The notes: generated from the sequence alone by a model not told the origin. Positions 28,801-36,268 are shown, numbered from the stretch's first letter. The stretch: 64,000 nt of DNA from Deferribacteres bacterium (GCA_020633675.1 JACKDE010000002.1:1067469-1131468); one strand, 5' to 3'. Made by a program: numbers and translations.

Positions 28801-31530
28801 AACCGCGGCATGGATGGCGTCGGTGTTGGCAAAACCCTGTGCTTTCCGCAGCAGCCGGATCATTATGCCTATCGCGTGATGGTGAAAGGCAAATTGCAAA
28901 TCGAACTGGAAGCAGCACTGCAAAATCAGCCATCGCAAAACGGCATCGATGTGCGCAAGGAAGCTCGCCAGCAGCTCATCGCCTATCGTTGCGAGCTGGC
29001 GCGGCAAATCCGCTCGGTCTTCCTCGAGCCATTTTTTGATTTGAGTGGCGAAACCGATCCGGCCAAAATCCGCGAAAGTTATAAGCTGGATGAAAATGGC
29101 AATGAGCGCGACTATCGTGAATTCGGCAATGACAGCACCGACCCGGGCGATATTTTTGCTTTTTTTGTGCGGGTGAAAAAAGAAGTGCTGCAAGATTTTA
29201 TCGAAACCAAGGTGCTGAAATTGGGGCGCTACAAATATATCCGTGAGTATTATCCGGAAATCACGACTGCGAATTATTCTCAAAATGCTCACTTCATGCG
29301 CAAGGCCGAGGATTTGTTCGTGTTTCGCCACACCTGCGCGCTGTCGCAAATTCTGTATGTTTACGCGCCGAAAAAGCAGATGCTTGAGGAATTCGAGCGT
29401 GAGCAAATGACGCAATCGAATGGAGGAATTGAGCATTCTGAATTGGCGTTGTTGCGCGATTTTGTGCGTGCCTGGCCGCCGCTCAAAAATAAACCCAAAT
29501 ACGTCATGCGCCAAAATCGCATCGCAGCGGTGATGTCGGCAGGCAAAAATTTCGCCGTTTGGAAAACCGCCGGGCGTGAAATTCCATGGGACACGCCGGC
29601 TGCACCCAATAACATTATCCACGTGCGCTTGGCGACCGGCAGCGTGGTCGAGCAGATGAACGCGCACCCGTTTGCAAAGCTGCACACCGCGCTGACCCAC
29701 AATGGCGAAACCACCAACTACGAAACCCTGAAACAACGCGTCGAGCAGTTCGGACTGCCGCCGCTGGCTTCCACCGACACCGAGGTAGCGTCGCTGAAAT
29801 TCCACTTGCTGGCGGACGAGCTCGAATACCCGGATTGGGCACTGTTTGAAAGCTTCTCGCCGACTACCGGCGATGATTTGGCGCTGGCGCCGGAAAGCGT
29901 CCGCGAGCATCTCGAAGAAGTGCAGCGGGTCGAATTTACCAGCAGTCCCGATGGGCCGTATCAATATTTGTGCTTGCGGCATGTACCCGAATCGAATGTG
30001 ACCGAGCGTGTTGATCTCAAAGATCCGGCGGATTTGCGCCCGAGTACATCGGCATTTTGGATCGACCGCAGCAATGGCCGGCCGAAAGTCTTCAGTATGA
30101 TCGCTTCGGAAGAGCAGGCGGTACAGGAAATGCTGAATTGTCTCGATCGCGATGGCCTGATCGACGGCGCGGCCAGCGACCACGTGATGGTCAGCAACGG
30201 CATGATCAGCCGCTTTGCTTTCGATGAAAAAGGCGTCATTCACAATGTCCGCTTTCTCGACCGCTACGGCCGCGATATTGCCTTGCCGGAGCCAGGTGCG
30301 CATTACAGCTTTCACCGCGCCTCGCTGGTCGAACCGGACGAAGCTGCTGTGCTGGTAAAGCAGCTTCGTGAAAATACTGTAGATACGAAAAACTGGCTGC
30401 GCGAAAATATTGCAAATTGGGATTTCAATACTTATAGATGGGTGCTGCAAAAGATGGCAGACAGCGCTACGGCTGAAACCGCGCCTACAGTGATCGTCAG
30501 CCTGACATACTTGATCGATTTTGTGCGCACGATGGAGACCGGCGGCAAGGCGAAGAGTTCGCTGCTCGATATTGCGCGCACGATTTTGTACGCCTTTTTT
30601 GACCGGCTGCCGGGATTTGAAACTGGAAATTGGAAACTCGTAACTCGAGATCAATTTCAAGTTTCCAGTTTCAATTTTCCAGTTTCCGGTAGCCAGCACC
30701 AAACACTTTTGATCGACGCCACCGGCTTCGTGCCCGAGGGCATCGATCCGCAGCATTGCCTTGCAGCGCTGCTTGGCGAGGCCTATGCAAAAGGCTGGCG
30801 CCGCTTCATTTTGTACCGTGTGCAGGGCCAGCGGCTGATTTCGTCGGCAGTGACCGGGGCAACCAATACTGACGATCTCGAAATCGATGTGTACGGCATA
30901 CCTGGCGAATATCTCGGTGCGTTCATGCAGGGCGGCACGATTCGCGTGCACGGCAACGCGCAAAATTTTGCGGCCATGTGCATGCACCACGGCAATCTGC
31001 ACATTTTCGGTAATGCCGGCAAAGTGTGCGGCTATGCATCGAAAGGCGGGGAAGTGATCGTACTCGGCGACATCGTCGATCGGGCATGGACCAATTCTGT
31101 CAACGATACGCGCTGCCAAAATCTGCAAGTCAGTGTGCTCGGCAGCGCCAGCAAGTACTGCGGCGAGTCGTTGATGGGTGGTGATTTTCTGTTTATGGGA
31201 CTGGTGTTTGATAGTAATGGTAAGCTCATTCTTCAGGAACGGCCGTATCGCGGTACCAAATTGCTTGGCGGCGCCTCACGCGGACGCATGCTATTTTTTG
31301 ACCCGCATGATCGACTGCTGCCGGAACAATACATTCACGGCAAAATCGATGCAATGGCAGCAGATGATTGGCCGTATTGGCAGGCAATGATCAAAAAGCT
31401 GCTCAATTTGGCAGGTGTGGAAGCGCCAAAAAACAGCTTCACGGCAAATGCCCAAACTTTTGAAATCACGCCGTCCAATTTCAAATTGATCATCGCCAAA
31501 GGTGGGCTAAAGGGGTATGAGTCGCATTGA
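22888..31530 (+). CDS. Giant fusion: FAD-linked oxidase, Fe-S clusters, permuted glutamate synthase
   Basis: One frame encodes 2880 residues. Residues about 90-560 form an FAD-binding oxidase of the GlcD type (RFVVRPGTLDDLQAF, VRGAGSWPFGG). Four cysteine clusters follow at 634/637/640/644, 685/688/691/695, 784/787/790/795 and 816/819/822/826, each suited to a 4Fe-4S centre. Residues about 970-1200 and 1310-1930 resemble glutamate synthase FMN barrel regions. The second has GPRGGTGASP near 1767 and Cys1844, Cys1850 and Cys1854 at the 3Fe-4S site. A class II glutaminase module starts at Cys1947 (NCGVAAI) and carries HNGE near 2270. The GXGXG helix (about 2640-2800) ends the chain. In standard GltB the glutaminase comes first. 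The activity is inferred: glutamate synthesis or a related amidotransfer driven by a flavin electron path. Confidence 0.9.
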   Translation: MRTISYPEDAFAYLKAQSAQFRVSEQQKALQLLFENMPAEADLATSHNEHFQAVRERLSPASQVLTLSAVQREVYHNDSGTAFVPRMMKKSLLDIDERFVVRPGTLDDLQAFVKYAAEHKINYTVRGAGSWPFGGAIPLNKDVVVDLAYLNFYRLFGDDELLAVAPGVIFADMRTMLRDQGFGLRQDITNPNSGTICGWIATGGLGLGALKYGHVKSSVQALLVLTPDGEWRRVAAGDKLFEAIFSSEGQLGIIAGALLKVRRLSYVSKPYAFSFPDVETVQKFMRFITHADPAGGKQNGASQANGKPPKRRLNPFSVLYFDDHYLEITREIETEKISARLNKAIENQDEHKIAELRADQDVARQMKSLEHVVVLEFDAREDYEQALRYPFFSAGSERRRFQDIAFTRLPVDLAHKLWEHRYLPVEMKPKGPGMLVSETILPLDHFPKFLQFVQATISEWTQNVVKTEAHLISTDEILIQCVILADLERLRHKLYLGLVPFMTQAAIYFGGRPYGTGIWNLPFLNDMRQNGSRIFLRKLDELKQELDPDNLLNQSKFINDEGRKLAFRLFKSGSPVLLRNGMKLLQKGRTTTRKFSPFYLGKLLWRGSKNILPIVVPPGSRPQSNRLLEMILPCAECDSCERVCPTSDVFGLYGVATPITRRKIADRIARGQNISQKDALGFLVCTRCDNCTRVCPTNIPLTEMFDFVEQDMRFQMALKLDKNEKKEFVDRFWQIMKENPLYRSHTRSDQQPEKNGGSHLQHGLKILYPRGFAYGKLYIDPETCIRCGMCADDNACTYGARLGHPRAIPELLDQNCALCNACINYCPQNKAIQDDRDFIDKLIEHAVDRDEKRYWNKKHHGLRDTTTVERASALTEMADIYVTENILMEIDKEASTGQIPVSGMGQGDKHRGIGFDAERFSHFHIVGPAQNRLHEGDPDEELSVILGRRYRYCRFDNEGKLNNPPYPKIKLKTPILYNNIALDSNGRVELAMMKVAEKEGTLVCITLKRLLENYDDFIEEGGFDALPQVIVPRVDHELIHNLIVDPHTRRELMQDLWRMPMFEMTYHAELSRTIRYIRESVKSVGSEQPLLSGYLPISEYDMIGGTELLPQIKRKIDAFLDAGVDVIHVSGQRNKDHYFMTSNAVRAVHHFLLESGRRHHVTIIASGGIRLASDSQKTIQRGAEATLIDFAALLALDPNAYRAIIDRQAATDSLLNLDLDWAVKRLTNQMESRKVQILEVLGAAGFKDIKKTVGEEGRLIDFNQLEEKIQKNIFENESLIASYKNSNLQQIENEPLPPEVSPRYSALKARIVPKFSPHSFYKLSEENQETYKRDHVWPGWVIESLGRMAAGDPRMFLLKEVRGIGLLGDGFDMMEILYQRDPDNIPEDELERVQTAVLLDKGLILQAPWMFGGKSVGSIGLDSWRSHVIAARELGIQFDTGEGGYPTCFFLNRKGEPIFFNEPDMQRIKVFFEHEKHYTTQQIKVILAENGLTSADEPDLYRALAPYPDLQPFLFYTVIDQQDEPYVSTELKTGLFGVTKETIKKARRVVIAYSQGAKMGIGGHILAKKVNKLVSYLRGIEGLENLNIEKIQQLAERIERIEKSAGHALQSVAAESVEPLQRAQDSEVIFPELKQCLWQIQQSAYSLLQQKQNGVDHIECENLLRLCDEVIDHAYTSIISPFPFHNCYSIEDVKSFIDMVRMINPNAVVSVKVSPSVDIEFIAAGLARISRDNTEEALNQVRGEIEGAALVEYAEKYGMKLEIWLDGPRGGTGASPNIIKGQMGMHIEYAIPLIHNRLVTDGLRNHVKFFVSGGVRTYEDVIKSVALGSDGVIWGTAPMVAIGCDRNRNCHDGCSRGIATSNLIMQNLRDVETNARQIVNAFLIMQMQVIRALAGLGIRDIRHLRGRFDKLQWLGLKERVDFRIRQRREYDERRQVVEDIARGQTNCGVAAIIGTEPIPSYVLDRALASMKNRGMDGVGVGKTLCFPQQPDHYAYRVMVKGKLQIELEAALQNQPSQNGIDVRKEARQQLIAYRCELARQIRSVFLEPFFDLSGETDPAKIRESYKLDENGNERDYREFGNDSTDPGDIFAFFVRVKKEVLQDFIETKVLKLGRYKYIREYYPEITTANYSQNAHFMRKAEDLFVFRHTCALSQILYVYAPKKQMLEEFEREQMTQSNGGIEHSELALLRDFVRAWPPLKNKPKYVMRQNRIAAVMSAGKNFAVWKTAGREIPWDTPAAPNNIIHVRLATGSVVEQMNAHPFAKLHTALTHNGETTNYETLKQRVEQFGLPPLASTDTEVASLKFHLLADELEYPDWALFESFSPTTGDDLALAPESVREHLEEVQRVEFTSSPDGPYQYLCLRHVPESNVTERVDLKDPADLRPSTSAFWIDRSNGRPKVFSMIASEEQAVQEMLNCLDRDGLIDGAASDHVMVSNGMISRFAFDEKGVIHNVRFLDRYGRDIALPEPGAHYSFHRASLVEPDEAAVLVKQLRENTVDTKNWLRENIANWDFNTYRWVLQKMADSATAETAPTVIVSLTYLIDFVRTMETGGKAKSSLLDIARTILYAFFDRLPGFETGNWKLVTRDQFQVSSFNFPVSGSQHQTLLIDATGFVPEGIDPQHCLAALLGEAYAKGWRRFILYRVQGQRLISSAVTGATNTDDLEIDVYGIPGEYLGAFMQGGTIRVHGNAQNFAAMCMHHGNLHIFGNAGKVCGYASKGGEVIVLGDIVDRAWTNSVNDTRCQNLQVSVLGSASKYCGESLMGGDFLFMGLVFDSNGKLILQERPYRGTKLLGGASRGRMLFFDPHDRLLPEQYIHGKIDAMAADDWPYWQAMIKKLLNLAGVEAPKNSFTANAQTFEITPSNFKLIIAKGGLKGYESH
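30619..30687. repeat. Imperfect inverted repeat inside the giant gene
   Basis: GAAACTGGAAATTGGAAACT (30619-30638) is answered inverted at 30667-30687 with one or two indels. It is built from short GTTTCCA-like units. It lies in frame, adds about 25 residues rich in polar and aromatic side chains (about 2577-2600), and sits in the linker between the glutaminase and GXGXG modules. It looks like a repeat insertion tolerated in a linker. Confidence 0.7.
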
Positions 31531-31531
31531 T
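31492..31531 (+). repeat. Direct repeat copy 1 (3' end of giant gene)
   Basis: This 40-base segment holds the last 12 codons and most of the stop codon of the giant gene. It matches 32181-32220 at 33 of 40 positions. Every difference is synonymous in the giant gene's frame, and both copies encode IAKGGLKGYESH. Confidence 0.85.
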
Positions 31532-31621
31532 TTTTTGGATTGCAAAAGTTCGACGATTTGAATATTTTGTTGCTGCTAATTTGGATTAAATGAGTTAAAT
31601 CCAGTTGAAAAGGGGGAGAAT

Positions 31622-31963
31622 TTGTCATATCTGAATCCTGAAGATACGAATGCGGTGATGAAGTGGATCAAGGTTCAAGCTGCCGCAGAAGCCGTTCGCT
31701 TGACTGCGCACGCACAACAGGAAATGGTGGCTGAAGAGATTGATTTCGATGAAGTTTTGCAAGCGATTGCCAATGATGATATTTTGGAAAATTACTCAAA
31801 ACATCAACGCGGCGCTTGCTGTTTGCTTTTTGGTATCACAAATCGCAATCGACCTTTGCAGATTGTTTGTACAACTTCTGGGGCTGTTCTCATTATCATC
31901 ACTGTTTATGTGCCAAAACAGCCAAAATGGATCACACCGACCCAAAGGAGACAATTATTATGA
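31622..31963 (+). CDS. DUF4258 toxin-like protein
   Basis: The 113-residue product has the DUF4258 pattern: LTAHAQQEMVAEEIDFDEVLQAIANDDILENY, then GACCLLFG and PLQIVCTTSGAVLIIITVYVPKQPKW. DUF4258 proteins share a RelE/MqsR-like fold and are usually encoded beside a YgiT-type zinc-finger antitoxin, as here. The role as an mRNA-targeting toxin is inferred. The TTG at 31622 is chosen because AGGGGGAG precedes it; an internal ATG at 31658 is the alternative. Its TGA overlaps the antitoxin ATG (ATGA at 31960-31963). An imperfect dyad at 31582-31603 could be an autoregulatory operator. Confidence 0.85.
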   Translation: MSYLNPEDTNAVMKWIKVQAAAEAVRLTAHAQQEMVAEEIDFDEVLQAIANDDILENYSKHQRGACCLLFGITNRNRPLQIVCTTSGAVLIIITVYVPKQPKWITPTQRRQLL

Positions 31964-32184
31964 AATGCAGTATCGATGGATGTCCGGGAGAATATGAAAA
32001 GAAACTGATCGTACATACCATTCAGTTAAAAGGTGATATTGCGGTATTTGACCACGTGCCTGCCGAAGTTTGCTCTGTTTGCGGGGACATACTATTAGCG
32101 CCGAAAACAATCCGGCGTATTGAAGAATTGTTGAGAGAGAAGAAAACGCCAAAGGCGACCGTTCCACTGTTTGAATATGCATAG
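31960..32184 (+). CDS. YgiT-type zinc-finger antitoxin-like protein
   Basis: The 74-residue product has the zinc-finger cysteines Cys3, Cys8, Cys38 and Cys41 (MKCSIDGC and EVCSVCGD), as in the N-terminal domain of MqsA. There is a short helical C-terminus (TIRRIEELLREK) but no full helix-turn-helix domain. It is the expected antitoxin partner of the DUF4258 protein. AAAGGAG lies eight bases before the ATG, and the start overlaps the toxin stop by four bases. Its own stop codon (TAG 32182-32184) lies inside the second copy of the flanking repeat. Confidence 0.85.
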   Translation: MKCSIDGCPGEYEKKLIVHTIQLKGDIAVFDHVPAEVCSVCGDILLAPKTIRRIEELLREKKTPKATVPLFEYA

Positions 32185-32220
32185 CAAAAGGCGGGTTGAA
32201 AGGGTATGAATCGCATTGAT
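32181..32220 (+). repeat. Direct repeat copy 2 (displaced 3' end of giant gene)
   Basis: This copy would encode IAKGGLKGYESH and stop at TGA 32218-32220, exactly like the giant gene's end. It is only three bases from the stop of the convergent permease gene at 32224. It overlaps the antitoxin stop codon. Confidence 0.85.
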
Positions 32221-32223
32221 GTA

Positions 32224-33480
32224 TCACTCATACCTTAACGCCTCGACCGGCTCGATGCGGGCCGCACGCCGTGCCGGGTAAATGCCGGCAAATAAACCGA
32301 TGGACACCAACACCAAAATCGTGAAAAGAGCGATACCGGGCGAGAAGGTCGGAGTGCCAAGCATTTCTGTGGCCTGACTTTCTGAGAGCGGTAACAGACT
32401 CACGATACCAATAATGGTGAGCGCACCAATCGTGCCCAGCAGACCACCGAGCCCCGTCACCAAAAATGACTCCATCACAAATGCAGCTACAATATGCCGG
32501 CGTTTCGCGCCGATCGCACGCTTCACACCGATTTCGCGTGTGCGCTCTTTTACCACCACATACATGATATTGGCGATGCCGACACCAGCGATAAAAAGCG
32601 TCATCCCGCCCACAACGGCCATGAAAATCTGGATGCCTTTAAAGACCTTCCGCATTTCCTCTTCATTCTCGATTTGATCCCAATAGCTGACAGCGCGATC
32701 GTCTGTGCCGGCGAAGCGGTATTTGCTGCCCAAAACTTCGGTAATACGAGCCCGTACCTCCATGTTTTGCTTGACGTTGCGCGGTTTGACGGCCAGGTAC
32801 CAGACCCCCCGGCGAGGCCAGATCGACTCAAAGGTTGTGAAAGGAATAACCACCCGCAGATTATCCGGCCCATTCGACATCGAGTTTTGAAATTTGTGCG
32901 GCATCACACCGACGACTTTGAAGGGATAGCCGCCAATGTCGATTCGCTGGCCGATCGGCTCCTGCTCTCCAAAAAGGCGTTTAGCGATTTCATTGCCGAG
33001 AAAAACCACCCGCCGCTTTTGCTCCACGTCAGTTACGTTCAAAAAACGTCCGCCTGCCACCGGGTACATGCGTCGCAGCGTTTCGAAGGCCGGATTGGCG
33101 CCGACGATGTAGCCCGCAGTGGTGCTGTTGCCCTGGAATTCAACTGGCACCCGTTGCCCGTAAGCCGGGCTGACCAGATCGATTTCCGGGATAGAGCGTT
33201 TGAGGAGATCAGCATCTTCTGCACGCAAATTAATATCGCGGCCTTTGGGCAAGCCCTGATGCACGATGGAGGTGGTACCGCCATAGACACGAATGATGCG
33301 ATCACCGTTGTTGAGTTGGCCATTGACCATTTGGTGTTCCAGCCCTTCGCCAAACGCCAGTAGCAAAATGACTGAAAGCGTGCCCCATGCTACGGAAAAC
33401 GTGGTGAGAAAGGCACGGGTTTTCTGGGTTTTCATATCGTGCCAGAATTCCTGGATCAAAAGCCATATACGGAAAAACAT
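32224..33480 (-). CDS. MacB/FtsX-type ABC permease, second of pair
   Basis: The 418-residue protein has the MacB layout: a first helix near residues 22-45 (AFLTTFSVAWGTLSVILLL), a large periplasmic domain (about 50-280) and three C-terminal helices. The conserved GIANIMYVVVKERTREIGVKRAIGAKRRHI follows the second helix, and the chain ends with GIYPARRAARIEPVEALRYE. MacB-type systems drive export from the periplasm through mechanotransmission and need a separate or fused ATPase. This gene has none fused. It follows the paralogous permease gene by 53 bases on the same strand. Confidence 0.9.
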   Translation of the reverse strand: MFFRIWLLIQEFWHDMKTQKTRAFLTTFSVAWGTLSVILLLAFGEGLEHQMVNGQLNNGDRIIRVYGGTTSIVHQGLPKGRDINLRAEDADLLKRSIPEIDLVSPAYGQRVPVEFQGNSTTAGYIVGANPAFETLRRMYPVAGGRFLNVTDVEQKRRVVFLGNEIAKRLFGEQEPIGQRIDIGGYPFKVVGVMPHKFQNSMSNGPDNLRVVIPFTTFESIWPRRGVWYLAVKPRNVKQNMEVRARITEVLGSKYRFAGTDDRAVSYWDQIENEEEMRKVFKGIQIFMAVVGGMTLFIAGVGIANIMYVVVKERTREIGVKRAIGAKRRHIVAAFVMESFLVTGLGGLLGTIGALTIIGIVSLLPLSESQATEMLGTPTFSPGIALFTILVLVSIGLFAGIYPARRAARIEPVEALRYE

Positions 33481-33533
33481 ATTTTGCCCTGCCAGCTATT
33501 TTTTGATGATTTCATTCACTGCCACTGCTATGG

Positions 33534-34778
33534 TCAGGCTCCACGCAATGCTTCAACCGGATCGACAGACGCTGCCCGCCGGGCGGGAAAATAGCCTGCG
33601 AGCAATGCGACGGTACCCAATAAAATCATGCTGGTGATCGCTACGCCGCCGGAGAATATTGGCTTGCCAATTTCGCTGGTCGCCTCTTCTGGCAGCAATT
33701 GCATGAGCGAAACCAGCCCGTATGCCATGACAAAGCCGATCAGCGCGCCGGTTGCGACGATAATGGCAGCTTCAAACAAAAATTGCAGCATGATATCGCG
33801 CCTGGTTGCACCAACTGCACGCTTTACACCGATTTCGTTGGTGCGCTCCTTGACCACTACATACATAATATTTGCTACCCCGACGCCGCCCACCGTAAGA
33901 GTGAAAGAGCCGATAAGTCCAAGGAAAATTTTGAAACCGAGCATGAATTTTTCAAAAATGGCATTAAATTCGGCGGTATCCCAAATCCACAAAGCGTCTT
34001 CATCCTTTGGATCAAAAGTGTATTTTTTTCCCAATACTTCATATAAGCGAGATTCAATCGATTTCGATTGCTCTGGCGAAAAAGGCTTATAGACAATATT
34101 GCTGAGATAGCGGTACCCGTACATAGACTTGAAGGTGCTGGCCGGTATAAAAACACGATTTTCATCGCGGGTGTTGTAGCTGGAGTTTTGTTTTTTCTTT
34201 TGCAGCACACCGATAATGGTGAATGGCGTTTCGTTGAGGTAGATTTGTTCGCCAATAACTTCCTTGCCATCGCCAAAAAGAAAGTCACGCAAGCGATTGC
34301 CGATAAAAGCAACGCGTTTATTGGACCTCAGGTCGAGTTCGTCGATGAAGCGGCCGCCCTCTGCAGCGAAGACGTTACGGATGTCTTCATACTCAGGAAT
34401 GATACCGGTGATGTTGGTCTGATCAACATTGAGTGGACCGCGCACCTGAGTACCCCAATTTGAATATTCAGGGCTGATGTACTGGATTTGTGGAATTTCG
34501 CGACGCAGCATGTTGATATCTTCTTCGACAAAGCGGATGCCGCGGCCTTTATTGAAACCTTTGTAGGGCAGCCCGGTGGTACCGCCCCACATGATGACCA
34601 CGCCTTCGCCGATACCATGCATGTTTTTCACATTCTGGCGATGGACGCCTGCCCCAAACGAGAGCAGCAAAATTACCGACATGGTGCCCCAGATAATGCC
34701 GAAAATCGTCAGGAAGGTCCGTAATTTTTGCGCCCACAAATCGCGCATTAAAATCACAATGTTCGAGAGAAATTGCAT
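33534..34778 (-). CDS. MacB/FtsX-type ABC permease, first of pair
   Basis: The 414-residue protein is a paralogue of the next gene, with the same order: N-terminal helix (TFLTIFGIIWGTMSVILLLSFG), periplasmic domain, GVANIMYVVVKERTNEIGVKRAVGATRRDIMLQ, two more helices, and a terminal YFPARRAASVDPVEALRGA. The pair probably forms a heterodimer. No ATPase domain is present. It follows the adaptor gene on the same strand, and the 63-base gap fits one operon: adaptor, permease, permease. Confidence 0.9.
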   Translation of the reverse strand: MQFLSNIVILMRDLWAQKLRTFLTIFGIIWGTMSVILLLSFGAGVHRQNVKNMHGIGEGVVIMWGGTTGLPYKGFNKGRGIRFVEEDINMLRREIPQIQYISPEYSNWGTQVRGPLNVDQTNITGIIPEYEDIRNVFAAEGGRFIDELDLRSNKRVAFIGNRLRDFLFGDGKEVIGEQIYLNETPFTIIGVLQKKKQNSSYNTRDENRVFIPASTFKSMYGYRYLSNIVYKPFSPEQSKSIESRLYEVLGKKYTFDPKDEDALWIWDTAEFNAIFEKFMLGFKIFLGLIGSFTLTVGGVGVANIMYVVVKERTNEIGVKRAVGATRRDIMLQFLFEAAIIVATGALIGFVMAYGLVSLMQLLPEEATSEIGKPIFSGGVAITSMILLGTVALLAGYFPARRAASVDPVEALRGA

Positions 34779-34841
34779 GTTTTTTGCCCGGAAAGTTTGA
34801 GGGTTGAAACGTGATGCGCTTCGTTGTTGACGATTGTCGGA

Positions 34842-35945
34842 TTATTCGATGACCCGCACAGGTTTTTCCAGCACCTTTTGGCCTTCCTCAAGGCCCGAAA
34901 CGACTTCGATATTGATGGCATCGGACAGGCCTGTCGTGATCGCGATCTCTTTTTCGAGCCCATCATCACCAAGTATCTTGACAAATGACGAATCGTTGCG
35001 CAGAGTCACAACACGCTCCGGAATCGAGACGACATTTTCTCGTTTTTCGATGATGATATTGGCGTTAGCGGAATAGCCGGCCCGCAAAACCGAGCCATTG
35101 GTGTACGTCAGGTCGATCTCAACCGGGAAGACTGTGGTGTTGTTTTCTTTTCTGGCTTTCAAAGAGATTTTATTGACACGCCCTAAAATGCCATCGTCAC
35201 CCGGGATGGCGCCGATATCGATTACCGCTTCCATGCCTTCGCGCAGCTTGCCGACATCGATCTCGTCTACCGTGCCTTTGAATACCAGCTTTTTCATATC
35301 TGCCATGGTCATCAAAACGGTGCCTTCCTGGTAGGTGGTGAGCGGCACCACCGGATCGCCGACTTCGATCATCTTTTCGAGGACATAGCCTTCGATCGGT
35401 GCCTTGATCACAGATTCGAAGCTGGTGTCAGCGATTTTGACTTTGCCTTCATCAACCAGAGCGAGTTTTTCCTTGGCCATGCTGTAGCGCAAGGCTGCTT
35501 CTTCATAATTTTTGCTGGCATCATCAAATTCTTTCTCTGAAATTAATTTGCTCTTCAATAACGAATTCACGCGATCGCGCTCTTTTTGGGCCTGTTCCAG
35601 AGCAATTTTTTTCATTTCAACATCGCGGGTGGCTTCAGCAAGTTCAAGTGGCGTGGGATTGGGTTTGATTTCCAGGAGCGGGGCACCTGCAGTGACATAG
35701 TCACCAGCATCCACGAAAAGTTTGTTGACGACCCCGGATACTTTTGACTTGACGGACACTTCGATTTCCGGGTCGATAGTGCCGACTGCCAGGGCCTGGT
35801 CAACTATATCAGCGCGCTCGACCTCGACTGTTTTAGGGCCATCATTCGCGTCGCTGCCCTTCATCATTTTAAATGCGGCCAAAGAACCGCCAACCGCAAT
35901 GATGATGATGATCAGCCAAGTCCAGCGCTTTGTCGATTTCTTCAT
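34842..35945 (-). CDS. Periplasmic adaptor (HlyD/MacA family)
   Basis: The 367-residue protein has an N-terminal membrane helix (TWLIIIIIAVGGSLAAFKM). The lipoyl-like domain comes in two halves around a helical hairpin (about residues 105-165, EATRDVEMKKIALEQAQKERDRVNSLLKSKLISEKEFDDASKNYEEA). The beta-barrel and membrane-proximal domains follow. Such adaptors link an inner-membrane exporter to an outer-membrane channel. ATG at 35945 is set by GGAGGAG; an upstream frame to 35987 has no such site. It is the first gene of the operon with the two MacB-type permeases. No outer-membrane TolC gene is nearby. Confidence 0.93.
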   Translation of the reverse strand: MKKSTKRWTWLIIIIIAVGGSLAAFKMMKGSDANDGPKTVEVERADIVDQALAVGTIDPEIEVSVKSKVSGVVNKLFVDAGDYVTAGAPLLEIKPNPTPLELAEATRDVEMKKIALEQAQKERDRVNSLLKSKLISEKEFDDASKNYEEAALRYSMAKEKLALVDEGKVKIADTSFESVIKAPIEGYVLEKMIEVGDPVVPLTTYQEGTVLMTMADMKKLVFKGTVDEIDVGKLREGMEAVIDIGAIPGDDGILGRVNKISLKARKENNTTVFPVEIDLTYTNGSVLRAGYSANANIIIEKRENVVSIPERVVTLRNDSSFVKILGDDGLEKEIAITTGLSDAINIEVVSGLEEGQKVLEKPVRVIE

Positions 35946-36268
35946 AAACTCCTCCAACTCTTTTTCTCCGAAAGGTAGAATACACAACCGCCGAAATCTA
36001 CGTTGAGCTTAGTAAATTGTTACAGAGAGTTTCAAAAAGCTGAGAGGTGGACTGTAATTGACCGCATTGTGGTAGAAATATTCGGTTGTGGATCACACCA
36101 CAAACTAAAGTGAGCACTCGGTCAAACTTTGCTTGTTTTTTGATGGCAATTTCCTTAGTTGTCATTAGGACAGCCCGATGCAAAAACACTGCTTTGTTTT
36201 TGCTGAATTCTGGCTTTGTTGTGTCAATTCCATTCAGGTCCCGGATCTGATTTTTGAGTGTGATGATC
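35946..36268. other. Intergenic region between divergent genes
   Basis: No gene is supported in these 323 bases. A hairpin TTGTGG-ATCACA-CCACAA lies at 36086-36103 and might be a regulator site. Promoters for the exporter operon and the trypsin-like lipoprotein must lie here. Confidence 0.4.

Noticed and set aside
22888..31530. Giant gene as an assembly chimera of several genes
   Set aside because: The frame is open through all domain joins, codon use is uniform and no start or ribosome-binding site appears at the joins. It cannot be fully excluded without reads.
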